Made by a program: the position numbers and the translations under genes. The notes beneath the pieces are model-generated. The model was not told where the DNA came from and searched no databases. It saw nothing but the letters and a program-made list of their open reading frames with translations. Shown here piece by piece: positions 1 through 6,947 of a stretch of DNA of 14,566 bases. How positions within the stretch are numbered: the stretch's first letter is position 1; the number at the start of each line of letters is the position of its first letter. This DNA comes from Alistipes sp. (GTDB taxonomy: Bacteria; Bacteroidota; Bacteroidia; Bacteroidales; Rikenellaceae). The stretch lies in contig JAITWC010000170.1 in the NCBI GenBank assembly GCA_031285485.1, forward strand, positions 1-14,566. Reading direction: 5' to 3'.

Positions 1-41
1 TGTATTTCGTCTGTTCCATGCCTGCGAAGAGAGTGTTTTTT

Positions 42-186
42 ACCAACATGCGCATGCTGGTGCTTTCGCCCGGTGGCGATTTGACCATTATGCGCGTGTT
101 AGCGCTTTCGCCAAACGGCTATTTAACTATTATGTGCGTGTTAGTGCTTTCGCCGAACGTCGATTTAACTATCGTGCGCACGTTAG
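42..186. repeat. 42-bp tandem repeat, about 3.5 copies (locus A)
   Basis: Three full 42-bp units lie at 42-83, 84-125 and 126-167, with a partial fourth at 168-186 that matches the first 19 bases of the unit. All three full units keep a GTGCTTTCGCC/GCGCTTTCGCC-type core containing GCTTTCGC, which reads GCGAAAGC on the other strand and can fold as a GNRA-type mini-hairpin. Because 42 is a multiple of three, one frame stays open from base 3 to a TAA at 192-194 and would encode a 14-residue repeat (TNMRMLVLSPGGDL, TIMRVLALSPNGYL, TIMCVLVLSPNVDL). The first ATG in that frame is at 18. This could be the tail of an upstream gene, but similar non-coding repeats occur at three other gaps in this window, so an intergenic repeat is more likely. 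Confidence 0.8.
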
Positions 187-271
187 TCAAATAACGGTAG
201 GCGGAAACCGGCACGCCGAGGCGATGCGCGCAAGGGGTCAGTTTGACACGGTTTTTACATTTACGCCCCGG

Positions 272-306
272 TTTGCTGTTTTTATCGAGGTATTTCACTA
301 CCTTTA
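272..306 (+). promoter_or_regulatory. Possible pheT promoter
   Basis: TACCTTTA at 299-306 matches the Bacteroidetes -7 consensus TAnnTTTG at seven of eight positions. A TTTG at 272-275 could serve as the -33 element, but the 23-bp spacing is a little long. The same TAnCTTTAC variant precedes the SDR gene (9400) and porX (14011, minus strand), which supports its use in this genome. Transcription would start roughly 15-20 bases before the pheT ATG. Confidence 0.35.
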
Positions 307-330
307 CGGCGTTAAATCCGTGAAAGAATT

Positions 331-2826
331 ATGAAAATATCATACAACTGGCTCAAGAGTTACATTCGTGGTGAGGCGTTCGAGAAGCTGTCGGTGCCCG
401 AGGTGGCCGAAATATTGACGGGCATCGGTCTCGAAGTCGACGGGCTGGAGCGGATCGAGGCGGTAGAAGGGAGCCTTGCGGGAGTGGTCGTGGGCGAGGT
501 GCTCACCTGCGCCGACCATCCCGACAGCGACCACCTGCACGTCACGACGGTCGACGTCGGCGCGGGCGAGGCGCTGCAAATAGTGTGCGGCGCACCCAAC
601 GTGGCCGCCGGGCAGAAAGTGCTGGTGGCGGTGATCGGCGCCGAGCTGCGTCCGACCGGAGCGACGGAGAGTTTCAAGATTAGGAAGAGCAAGATACGGG
701 GAGTCGAGTCCCACGGCATGATCTGCGCCGAGGACGAACTGGGCCTGGGCGAGAGCCACGCGGGCATCATGGTGCTCGACCCCGACACAAAGACCGGCAC
801 CCCCGCCGCCGAGCATCTCGACCTGCGTGGCGACTGGACGATCGAGATCGGCCTGACGCCCAACCGCATCGACGGCGGTTCGCACTGGGGTGTGGCGCGC
901 GACATCGCGGCCTACCTCAAAGCGCGCGGGGGGAAGGTGGAACTCGCCCTGCCTCCGGTGGATGATTTCCGGGTCGACGACCACGCGCTCGAAATTCCCG
1001 TCGAGGTGGTCGACAGGGAGGGCGCCCCGCGCTACGCCGGAGTGACGATCACGGGGCTGAGGTTCGGCCCCTCGCCCGAGTGGATGCAGGCTTACCTGCG
1101 GGCCATCGGCCTCAATCCGCACAACAATCTGGTGGACATAACCAACTTCATACTCCACGAGCTGGGCCAACCTCTCCACGCTTTCGACGCCGCCAAGATC
1201 GCAGGAGGTCGCGTTGTGGTGCGCACCTGCCCCGAGGGAACGCCCATCACCACGCTCGACGGCGTGGTGAGGAAACTCTCGGCCTCCGACCTTGCGATTT
1301 GCGACGGCGACGGACGTCCTATGTGCATTGCCGGTGTGATGGGTGGCGTGGAGAGCGGGGTGAGCGAAACCACCACCGCGATATTTCTCGAAAGCGCCCG
1401 TTTCGACCCCGTGTGGATCCGCAAAACGGCGCGACGCCACGGGATCAACAGCGACGCGTCGTTCCAGTTCGAGCGCGGCGTCGATCCCGACATCACTATC
1501 CATGCGCTTAAACGCGCCGCATTGCTCTATCGGGAACTTGCCGGCGGCCGGGTGTCGTCTGAGGTGATCGACATCTACCTCGAACCTGTCCCCCCGTTCC
1601 GTTTCGAGTTCTCGCTCTCGCGGGCGGGCGCACTTATCGGCAAACAGATCCCGCGCGATACGGTCGTTCAGATACTCGCCGCGCTGGGGGTCGAGGTGGA
1701 GAGTTTCGACCACGCAGGTGGAGATATCATGAACGTCGCCGTGCCGCCCTACCGCGTCGACGTGCGGCGCGAGGCCGACCTCGTGGAGGAGGTGCTGAGG
1801 ATATACGGCTACAACAACGTCGAGGAACCCGCCCGGTTCCGCTCGTCGCTCACGGTAGCGCCGCGCATGAGCCGCGACAAGGTGCAGAACACCGCCTCGG
1901 ATCACCTGTCGGCCAACGGCTACACCGAGATAATGTCGAACTCGCTCACCCGCGCGTCGTACTACGACGGACTGCGCTCATACCCCGCCGAGCGGTGCGT
2001 GCGCATACTCAACCCGCTGAGCGGCGACCTCGGCGTGATGCGCCAGACGCTGCTTTTCAACGCGCTGGAAGCGGTCGCACTCAACACCAACCACCGCAAC
2101 GCCGACCTCAAACTCTACGAATTCGGCAACTGCTACTCTTATGACGCCGCGAAGAAGGAGAGCCGGGAGGACAACCTCCTCGCCCCGTACAAAGAGACCT
2201 GCCGCCTCGGAATGACGGTGACGGGCCTCGACACCCGGCAGTCGTGGAACGCCGCAGCTGAAAGGAGTTCGTTCTTCACCCTCAGCGGAGCGGTGGGCCG
2301 TATGCTGACCCGTTTCGGATTCGAGATCGACACCTTGCAGTGCGAACCGTCGGAGAGCGACCTCTTCTCCGAGGCGGTCTCCTGCCGGCTCAAAGGGAAA
2401 GAGTTGCTGCAAATGGGCGCGGTGTCGCCAGCACTGCTCGGGACGTTCGACCTCAAGGCCCCGGTGTGGTTCGCCGAGATAGACTTCGGGCACCTCGCGA
2501 ATGCCGCCGCCGCGACCCGCACCCGCACCGGGGAGCTGGCCCGTTTCCCCTCGGTGAGGCGCGACCTGGCGCTGCTGGTCGATAGCGGCGTCACGTTCCG
2601 CAAGTTGCGCGAAGTGGCGTTCGGAGCGGAGAGAAAGTTGCTGCGCAACGTCGCCCTGTTCGACGTGTACGAGGGCGACAGGCTGCCCGGGGGCAAGAAG
2701 TCATACGCGCTCGCCTTCACCCTCGAAGACCGCGCCGCCACCCTCACCGACGGCGCCATCGACCGCGCGATGGGCAACATCGCGACACAACTCGAAAAAC
2801 ACACCGGAGCCACGGTGAGAAGTTAG
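331..2826 (+). CDS. pheT: Phenylalanine--tRNA ligase beta subunit
   Basis: This encodes an 831-residue cytoplasmic protein. It pairs with PheS in an alpha2beta2 enzyme that charges tRNA-Phe; the beta chain contributes tRNA binding and, through its B3/B4 domain, editing of mischarged Tyr-tRNA. The start MKISYNWLKSYI is the usual PheT N-terminus. The order of parts is as expected: an EMAP-II/OB tRNA-binding domain at about 40-155 (CADHPDSDHLHVTTVDVG), the LTPNRIDGGSHWGVARD stretch leading into B3/B4 at about 210-390, B5 at about 400-475, a catalytic-like core, and a C-terminal FDX-ACB anticodon-binding domain at about 735-830 (RFPSVRRDLALLVD). Length is typical for Bacteroidetes PheT. pheS is not adjacent here; the 440-bp gap to the next gene is repeat-filled, so pheT is probably transcribed alone. 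Confidence 0.97.
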   Translation: MKISYNWLKSYIRGEAFEKLSVPEVAEILTGIGLEVDGLERIEAVEGSLAGVVVGEVLTCADHPDSDHLHVTTVDVGAGEALQIVCGAPNVAAGQKVLVAVIGAELRPTGATESFKIRKSKIRGVESHGMICAEDELGLGESHAGIMVLDPDTKTGTPAAEHLDLRGDWTIEIGLTPNRIDGGSHWGVARDIAAYLKARGGKVELALPPVDDFRVDDHALEIPVEVVDREGAPRYAGVTITGLRFGPSPEWMQAYLRAIGLNPHNNLVDITNFILHELGQPLHAFDAAKIAGGRVVVRTCPEGTPITTLDGVVRKLSASDLAICDGDGRPMCIAGVMGGVESGVSETTTAIFLESARFDPVWIRKTARRHGINSDASFQFERGVDPDITIHALKRAALLYRELAGGRVSSEVIDIYLEPVPPFRFEFSLSRAGALIGKQIPRDTVVQILAALGVEVESFDHAGGDIMNVAVPPYRVDVRREADLVEEVLRIYGYNNVEEPARFRSSLTVAPRMSRDKVQNTASDHLSANGYTEIMSNSLTRASYYDGLRSYPAERCVRILNPLSGDLGVMRQTLLFNALEAVALNTNHRNADLKLYEFGNCYSYDAAKKESREDNLLAPYKETCRLGMTVTGLDTRQSWNAAAERSSFFTLSGAVGRMLTRFGFEIDTLQCEPSESDLFSEAVSCRLKGKELLQMGAVSPALLGTFDLKAPVWFAEIDFGHLANAAAATRTRTGELARFPSVRRDLALLVDSGVTFRKLREVAFGAERKLLRNVALFDVYEGDRLPGGKKSYALAFTLEDRAATLTDGAIDRAMGNIATQLEKHTGATVRS

Positions 2827-2971
2827 GGCGGCCCGCTCTTGAGGACGCCGTGGACAGCGCAAAGCCGGCACGGAGCCTTCCGGAGAGAGAGGAAAGGAGT
2901 GTGCGCACCCCGACGATTCGGCGAACGCCCCGGATACGTTCATTGAAAGCAGGATTTCGGTCGATTTGGCC

Positions 2972-3056
2972 GTTACCTCTGTCGGCTTTATCCGCCCCGC
3001 CGCTTCGCGGCGACCCGCGGGCCTCCGTCGGTGAGCCTCGCACCTTCGGCGCTCGG
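2972..3056. repeat. Dispersed intergenic element, short copy (E1)
   Basis: About 85 bp that recurs at 11765-11930. Both copies begin with ACCTC(T/G)GTCGGCTTTATC and end with CGCACCTTCGGCGCTCG, and both share the block around GCGGGCCTCC. Both have a GTT at the left edge and run directly into a hairpin repeat unit beginning GTTGC at the right edge. This copy contains GCCGC-TTC-GCGGC, while the other has GCCGC-TGTC-GCGGC: same stem, changed loop. This copy lacks an 82-bp internal block present in the other. Open frames across it on both strands read as Arg/Ser-rich low-complexity protein and are not believable genes. The stretch 2827-2971 between the pheT stop and this element shows nothing I can identify. 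Confidence 0.75.
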
Positions 3057-3182
3057 TTGCGACGGTTGTCGCAAGTCGCACCGAGGGTTCGTTGGTGGTT
3101 GCGACAGTTGTCGCAAGTCGCGCCGAAGGTTCGTTGGCAGTTGCGACTGTTGTCGCAAGTCGCAGAGAGGCTCGCAGGCCCG
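3057..3182. repeat. 42-bp hairpin tandem repeat, about 2.6 copies (locus B)
   Basis: Units start at 3057, 3099 and 3141; the third diverges after about 26 bases. Each begins with a perfect 7-bp stem TTGCGAC / GTCGCAA around a four-base loop (GGTT, AGTT, TGTT in turn). Stem arms are fully conserved while the loop's first base varies. On the minus strand the unit reads CCCTCGG, six bases, then the hairpin, the same order as in the plus-strand units at 11615-11740. It lies between pheT and the GMP synthetase gene, both on the plus strand. Confidence 0.85.
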
Positions 3183-3266
3183 GCAAAGTCCGCCTGCAAA
3201 GTCGCAGAGAACAGATTAAACTATAATAAACCATCCGACTCGTTCGGATTTAAACGGGAATGCAAC
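3183..3266 (+). other. AT-rich leader of the GMP synthetase gene with small hairpin
   Basis: Composition shifts from very GC-rich to AT-rich at about 3210. ATCCGA / TCGGAT (3233-3238 and 3244-3249) form a 6-bp hairpin with loop CTCGT, 17 bases before the ATG. A TATAAT-like string lies at 3222-3227, but Bacteroidetes primary sigma factors do not normally use that box, so I do not call it a promoter. No TAnnTTTG box and no recognisable riboswitch is seen. Confidence 0.3.
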
Positions 3267-4298
3267 ATGAACGATTACTATTTCGGAACACCGACCGCCC
3301 GGCTGGTGGAGATAAAAGAGAATGAACAGGGTGCCTGGAGTGCGGAAACATACGTGGCCGAAACCATCGGGGCGCTGAGGGCCGGGCTGGGCGACGACCG
3401 CGTGGTGCTGGGCCTGAGCGGAGGGGTCGACTCGTCGGTGTCGGCGGTGCTGCTGCACCGGGCGATCGGCGACCGGCTCCACTGCATATTCGTCGACACG
3501 GGCCTCATGCGCAAGGGCGAACACGACGAGGTGATGGCCGCCTACGAGGGCATGGGCCTCAACGTTGTCGGCGTCGGGGCGGGCGACAAGTTCCTGGGCG
3601 ACCTGCGCGGAGTGGCCGACCCCGAGGCCAAACGCAAGATCATAGGCCGCGACTTCATCGAGGTGTTCGAGGCCGAGGCGCTGAGGTTGGCCCGCACCGT
3701 GGGCGGCATCAAGTGGCTGGCCCAGGGGACGATCTTCCCGGACATATCCGAGTCGTTCTCGCCGAAGAGACCCGGCGTGGCCGTCAAAAGCCACCACAAC
3801 GTGGGCGGATTGCCCGAAAAAATGAACCTGCGGATAGTCGAGCCGCTGCGCATGCTCTACAAGAACGAGGTGCGCGAGGTGGGTCGCGCGCTCGGCATGA
3901 GCGAGCGGCTTGTCGGCCGCCATCCGTTTCCCGGCCCGGGCCTCGGAGTGAGGGTGCTGGGCGAGGTGACACCCGCGAAGATCGCCACGTTGCAGGAGGC
4001 CGACAAGATCTTCATCGACTCGCTGCGCGCCGCGGGGCTCTACGACCGTGTGTGGCAGGCGGCGGTGATCCTGCTGCCGGTCCAGAGTACGGGCGTGGCG
4101 GCGGGTGCGCGCACCTTCGAGAACGCCGTGGCGCTGAGGGTCGTCAACTCCGTCAACGCCGTCACGGCCGATCCCGTGGCCCTGCCGTGGGAGTTCCTCG
4201 AAGGCGTCGCCCGCGACATCATCGCCGGAGTGGAGGGGGTCAACCGCGTGGTGTACGACATCAGTCCCAAACCGCCCGCAACCATAGAGTGGGAGTAA
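3267..4298 (+). CDS. guaA: GMP synthase ATP-pyrophosphatase subunit (no glutamine amidotransferase domain)
   Basis: This encodes 343 residues. It adenylates XMP and aminates it to GMP, the last step of guanine nucleotide synthesis in the cytosol. The PP-loop SGGVDSS is at residues 51-57 (LGLSGGVDSSVSAVLLHRAIG), followed by FVDTGLMRKGE, DPEAKRKIIGRDFIEVFE, the lid-region HHNVGGLPEKM, HPFPGPGLGVRVLGE and the C-terminal dimerisation domain ending KPPATIEWE. These match E. coli GuaA from about residue 205 onward. The roughly 200-residue class I glutaminase domain of ordinary bacterial GuaA is absent. The open frame continues upstream to 2850, but those 139 codons are translated repeat DNA, so the ATG at 3267 is preferred. 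In archaea this domain is a separate subunit (GuaAb) partnered by GuaAa. Here a partner must be encoded elsewhere, or the enzyme uses free ammonia. It probably shares a transcript with the hydrolase 16 bases downstream. Confidence 0.93.
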   Translation: MNDYYFGTPTARLVEIKENEQGAWSAETYVAETIGALRAGLGDDRVVLGLSGGVDSSVSAVLLHRAIGDRLHCIFVDTGLMRKGEHDEVMAAYEGMGLNVVGVGAGDKFLGDLRGVADPEAKRKIIGRDFIEVFEAEALRLARTVGGIKWLAQGTIFPDISESFSPKRPGVAVKSHHNVGGLPEKMNLRIVEPLRMLYKNEVREVGRALGMSERLVGRHPFPGPGLGVRVLGEVTPAKIATLQEADKIFIDSLRAAGLYDRVWQAAVILLPVQSTGVAAGARTFENAVALRVVNSVNAVTADPVALPWEFLEGVARDIIAGVEGVNRVVYDISPKPPATIEWE

Positions 4299-4314
4299 TA
4301 ATACCGATCAGATC

Positions 4315-5010
4315 ATGAAAAAAATTGCAATCATGTTAGCGTCGATCGCGGCTACGATAGCCGTGCAGAACGCATCCGCCCAACAGGGAAACGACGACCC
4401 GGCCAACCTCGGCCGCTACGCCGAGGCCAACACGCAGTTGAAAGCCTCCGGAGCGAGGCCCGACGTGGTGTTCATGGGCAACTCGATCACCGACGCGTGG
4501 CCGAGGGTGCAGCCCGACATGTTCTCCGACGGCAGCTTCGTGGGCCGCGGCATCAGCGGACAGGTGACGGCCCAGATGCTGGCGCGGTTCCAAGCCGACG
4601 TGATCGACCTCAGGCCGATGGTGGTGGTGATCCTCGCCGGAACCAACGACATCGCCGAGAACCGGGGCCCGGTGTCGCTCGAACAGATCGCGGCCAACAT
4701 CTTCGCGATGGCGACGCTCGCCCGCGACAACGGCATCGCACCGGTTATATGCTCGGTGCTGCCCGCGGCGGAGTATCCGTGGCGCCGCCAAATCACCGAC
4801 GTACCGGCCAAGGTGCGCGCACTCAACGCGATGCTCAAGGAGTGGGCGGCGGCCAACCGGTGCGAGTGGGTCGATTACCACACCCCGATGGCCGACGAAC
4901 GGGGTGGACTGCCCGCGCGTTACGCCGAAGACGGCATCCACCCCACCGCCGCCGGCTACGCCCGCATGACCTCGATAATCACCCCGACCATCGACGCCCT
5001 TCTGCGATAG
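4315..5010 (+). CDS. Secreted SGNH/GDSL-family hydrolase
   Basis: This encodes 231 residues. A signal peptide covers about residues 1-22 (basic MKK, hydrophobic stretch, ASA|QQ), so the protein is exported, probably to the periplasm. SGNH blocks are clear: MGNSITD with the nucleophile Ser57 (the family's GDS is GNS here, common in Bacteroidetes members), the block II glycine in GRGISG (78-82), GTND at 109-112 with Asn111, and the C-terminal DGIHPT with Asp206 and His209. The family includes esterases, carbohydrate acetylesterases and lysophospholipases; nothing here decides the substrate. It starts 16 bases after the GMP synthetase stop and could be co-transcribed, although no functional link is evident. 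It ends just before a tandem repeat and a terminator. Confidence 0.9.
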   Translation: MKKIAIMLASIAATIAVQNASAQQGNDDPANLGRYAEANTQLKASGARPDVVFMGNSITDAWPRVQPDMFSDGSFVGRGISGQVTAQMLARFQADVIDLRPMVVVILAGTNDIAENRGPVSLEQIAANIFAMATLARDNGIAPVICSVLPAAEYPWRRQITDVPAKVRALNAMLKEWAAANRCEWVDYHTPMADERGGLPARYAEDGIHPTAAGYARMTSIITPTIDALLR

Positions 5011-5016
5011 ACGGCG

Positions 5017-5221
5017 ACACGTCGGGGCGGTTTCATCGACCGATGACGGGGCCAAAAAGTTGTTGGGGGAGTTTCATCGTTCGATGACGGAGCCAAAACA
5101 GCGTCGGGAGGGTTTCATCGTTCGATGACGGAACCAAAACGGTGTCGGGGCGGTTTCATCGACCGATGACGGGGCCAAAACGGCGTCGGGGAGGTTTCAT
5201 CGACCGATGACGGAACCAAAA
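5017..5221. repeat. 41-bp hairpin tandem repeat, exactly five copies (locus C)
   Basis: Units lie at 5017-5057, 5058-5098, 5099-5139, 5140-5180 and 5181-5221, all exactly 41 bp. Each contains TTTCATCG-NN-CGATGACGG and ends CCAAAA. The core TCATCG / CGATGA is an invariant 6-bp stem whose two-base loop is AC (units 1, 4, 5) or TT (units 2, 3). In units 3 and 5 an outer GGTT / AACC pair can extend the stem; in units 1 and 4 the 3' side is GGCC instead. Read on the minus strand each unit starts TTTTGG(Y)(Y)CCG and then the hairpin, resembling TTTTTGG(Y)CTCGG in the repeat at 11615. It lies between two converging genes. The 41-bp period is not a multiple of three, so it is not coding. Confidence 0.92.
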
Positions 5222-5251
5222 CAGTTATAATTCATAGACCGTATTTCATAG

Positions 5252-5294
5252 AAACACCCCAAAAGTTTTGTGTCCGACTTTTGGGGTGTTTTTG
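5252..5294. terminator. Strong terminator between converging genes
   Basis: AAACACCCCAAAAG (5252-5265) and CTTTTGGGGTGTTT (5278-5291) form a perfect 14-bp stem with a 12-base loop. On the plus strand it ends in a T run (GTTTTTG), closing the GMP synthetase/hydrolase transcript. On the minus strand it starts 15 bases after the yebC stop and also ends in TTT, so it probably serves both directions. Confidence 0.9.
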
Positions 5295-5306
5295 TGCCGT
5301 CCGCAA

Positions 5307-6026
5307 CTACTCCGCGGCCGCCATATTGTGGAAGACGTTCACAACATCGTCGTCCTCCTCAAGGCGCTCGATCAGTTTCTCCATCGTCTCGCGCGTCTCG
5401 GCCGACACCTCTTTCGTCTCGGTGGGCAGGCGCAGGAACTCCCCGCTGATGATCTCGTAGCCGCTATCCTCCAGCCACTTCTGCACCGCGCCATAGGCCT
5501 CGAACGGCGCCTCGACCGTGATGCCGTCACTCTCGACCTCCATCTCGTCCACCCCGCAGTCGATCAGCTCCAACTCCAGCTCCTCGGGATCCGCCCCCTT
5601 GGTGTTTGCAAACTTGAAAGCGCACTTGTGGTCGAACATGAACGCCACGCTCCCAGAAGTACCCAGCGTGCCGCCCAGCTTGTTGAAGTAGCTGCGAACG
5701 TTTGCCACGGTGCGGGTGTTGTTGTCGGTGGCGGTCTCCACCAGTATCGCAATGCCGCCGGGGCCGTAACCCTCGTACACCACCTCCTTATAGTCGGCGG
5801 TGTCCTTCGAAGTGGCGCGCTTGATGGCGCGTTCGATATTGTCCTTGGGCATGTTCTCGCTCTTGGCGGTCTGGATCAGCATGCGCAGGCGGGTGTTGCC
5901 GGCCGGATCGGGGCCGCCTTCCTTGACAGCCATCTCGATGCCTTTCCCGAGTTTGGTGAACACTCTCGCCATGTTGCCCCAGCGTTTCAGCTTGGTGGCT
6001 TTCCGATATTCAAATGCGCGTCCCAT
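5307..6026 (-). CDS. yebC: YebC/TACO1-family regulatory protein
   Basis: This encodes 239 residues, a usual length for the family. The start MGRAFEYRKATKLKRWGNMARVFTKLGKGI is characteristic of the Bacteroidetes branch, followed by the conserved GGPDPAGNTRLRMLIQTAKSENMPKDNIERAIKRA and YEGYGPGGIA...ETATDNNTRT. The open frame runs 30 codons further upstream, but those residues lack family similarity and a promoter box lies inside them, so the ATG at 6024-6026 is chosen. Members were first described as DNA-binding transcriptional regulators; more recent work links YebC/TACO1 to translation of difficult sequences such as polyproline. The C-terminus is acidic (ERLEEDDDVVNVFHNMAAAE). It is a single-gene unit with its own promoter and terminator. 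Confidence 0.95.
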   Translation of the reverse strand: MGRAFEYRKATKLKRWGNMARVFTKLGKGIEMAVKEGGPDPAGNTRLRMLIQTAKSENMPKDNIERAIKRATSKDTADYKEVVYEGYGPGGIAILVETATDNNTRTVANVRSYFNKLGGTLGTSGSVAFMFDHKCAFKFANTKGADPEELELELIDCGVDEMEVESDGITVEAPFEAYGAVQKWLEDSGYEIISGEFLRLPTETKEVSAETRETMEKLIERLEEDDDVVNVFHNMAAAE

Positions 6027-6047
6027 TGTGTCTTGTTTTTGGTGGCG

Positions 6048-6055
6048 CAAAGTTA
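6048..6055 (-). promoter_or_regulatory. Probable yebC -7 box
   Basis: On the minus strand this reads TAACTTTG followed by CG, an exact match to the Bacteroidetes -7 consensus TAnnTTTG. It ends 21 bases before the yebC ATG. I see no good TTTG about 20 bases further upstream. Confidence 0.5.
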
Positions 6056-6139
6056 CTAAAAATGAGATAACGAGGTGATACCTCCGGCAGGAAAATTGAG
6101 GCGAACCGTCACACAAAACTGTAAAACGGCGAAAAAACC

Positions 6140-6277
6140 GTGAAAAACATCGACCGCATCATCAATTGCGGCGGCCACGACGACCCCCGCTTTGGCATCT
6201 TGCAAGAACACTTCACCGGGGCAACGCGCGTCACGCTGCCGCTGCCCAACCTCGCTGGCTGGAAACCGCGGACCTAA
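6140..6277 (+). CDS. Small unassigned ORF, 45 residues
   Basis: A GTG-started frame encodes VKNIDRIINCGGHDDP and on to an end at GWKPRT. I do not recognise the product. In its favour, nearly all codons after the start end in G or C (about seven exceptions in 43), like the real genes around it and unlike the AT-rich DNA that follows. The residue mix is protein-like rather than Arg/Ser-rich. Against it: no ATG, no clear ribosome binding site, and an in-frame stop just 18 bases upstream of the GTG. It might be a small gene, or a leftover 5' fragment of a larger gene whose remainder was lost. Confidence 0.3.
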   Translation: MKNIDRIINCGGHDDPRFGILQEHFTGATRVTLPLPNLAGWKPRT

Positions 6278-6408
6278 TCTCCCGCCCGGACGGCTGAGTC
6301 GAGAGGACGAGTTTCACACCGGACATTCCGAAAATATGATATACCCATCTCAGATAAACCTAAATGGTCAAACGATTATACTAATGAAAATTCAGAACAC
6401 CCGGTGGG
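6278..6408. other. AT-rich intergenic gap with no identified feature
   Basis: Composition drops sharply at about 6330-6395 (GAAAATATGATATACCCATC and onward), unlike the rest of the window except the far right end. I found no terminator-quality hairpin for the minus-strand operon ending at 6409, no RNA gene and no repeat. A short plus-strand frame from 6336 runs into the antisense of the next gene and is not believable. Confidence 0.4.
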
Positions 6409-6936
6409 CTACTCTTCGGCGGGGGTTTCGAGGGAGACGGGGGCGGCTCTTTCGCTGGCGATGATCCGGGCGACGGGTACCTCCATCGGGACGACGAATG
6501 CCCGGGGGAACTGTGCCTGAACCTTGCCGCACAGCGCAACGGCGTCGAGGCGGTCGACGAAGTTTCCGGCGGTGACCCAGAACGCGGGTATCTCGTAGCT
6601 CATGCTTATCTCCACGCCGGGGTACGCAGCCTCGAACCGACTCATTGCAGCGACGGCGTTGGCGCGTCCGTCCTGGCTGCTGTCACTCAGCAGCCTCACA
6701 CCGTAGGCGGTGATGTTGGATAACGACGCCCCGGTGTCGGCCGCGCGCACGGCGGCCGCGGCGTCGTCGGTGACGATCACCTCGATCCGCGCACCCGAGC
6801 CCGCGGAATAGAAATCGGTGCGGGCCAATTCGCGGCTCAGTACGGCCGTCGGGCCGCCATCCTGTGCCGCCAGGCCCTGCACGGCAAGACACTGCGCCAC
6901 AGCCGCCATTACCACTATCGATACGATCCGTTTCAT
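6409..6936 (-). CDS. Exported protein with a SPOR-like domain
   Basis: This encodes 175 residues. A signal peptide covers about 1-24 (MKRIVSIVVMAAVAQCLAVQ, then GLAAQD). The C-terminal two thirds, YGVRLLSDSSQDGRANAVAA (79-98) through EISMSYEIPAFWVTAGNFVD (109-128) to QFPRAFVVPMEVP, have the pattern of Bacteroidetes SPOR domains: an opening strand ending in a serine, an Ala-rich helix, YPGVEISMSYE then the aromatic-V-GNF motif (usually WKVRVGNF), a second helix, and a final FVVP strand. SPOR domains bind denuded peptidoglycan glycans, so a cell-wall-associated periplasmic role is likely. The start is an ATG 11 bases after the upstream lipoprotein stop, so this is the last gene of the four-gene minus-strand run. 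Assignment rests on pattern only. Confidence 0.75.
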   Translation of the reverse strand: MKRIVSIVVMAAVAQCLAVQGLAAQDGGPTAVLSRELARTDFYSAGSGARIEVIVTDDAAAAVRAADTGASLSNITAYGVRLLSDSSQDGRANAVAAMSRFEAAYPGVEISMSYEIPAFWVTAGNFVDRLDAVALCGKVQAQFPRAFVVPMEVPVARIIASERAAPVSLETPAEE

Positions 6937-6947
6937 ACGCCGCGAAG

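Noticed and set aside
242..263. TTTGACAC with TACATTTA as a promoter for pheT
   Set aside because: Only about 10 bp separate the two, too close for either promoter type.
340..1905. 521-codon open frame on the minus strand opposite pheT
   Set aside because: Shadow frame in GC-rich coding DNA; the translation is His/Arg-rich and shows no family pattern, while pheT on the plus strand is unambiguous.
3222..3227. TATAAT string as a sigma-70 -10 box for the GMP synthetase gene
   Set aside because: Bacteroidetes promoters normally use TAnnTTTG with TTTG near -33; no supporting -35-type element is seen.
2850..3266. N-terminal extension of the GMP synthetase frame by 139 codons
   Set aside because: The extension is translated hairpin repeats and dispersed element; the family region begins near the ATG at 3267.
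5017..5221. CRISPR array
   Set aside because: There is no alternation of constant repeat and unique spacer: the whole 41-bp unit is conserved. The same applies to the arrays at 3057 and 11615, and no cas genes are present.
6336..6464. Short plus-strand frame MIYPSQINLNGQ and onward
   Set aside because: It runs into the antisense strand of the SPOR-like gene and becomes Arg/Gly-rich; no support as a gene.
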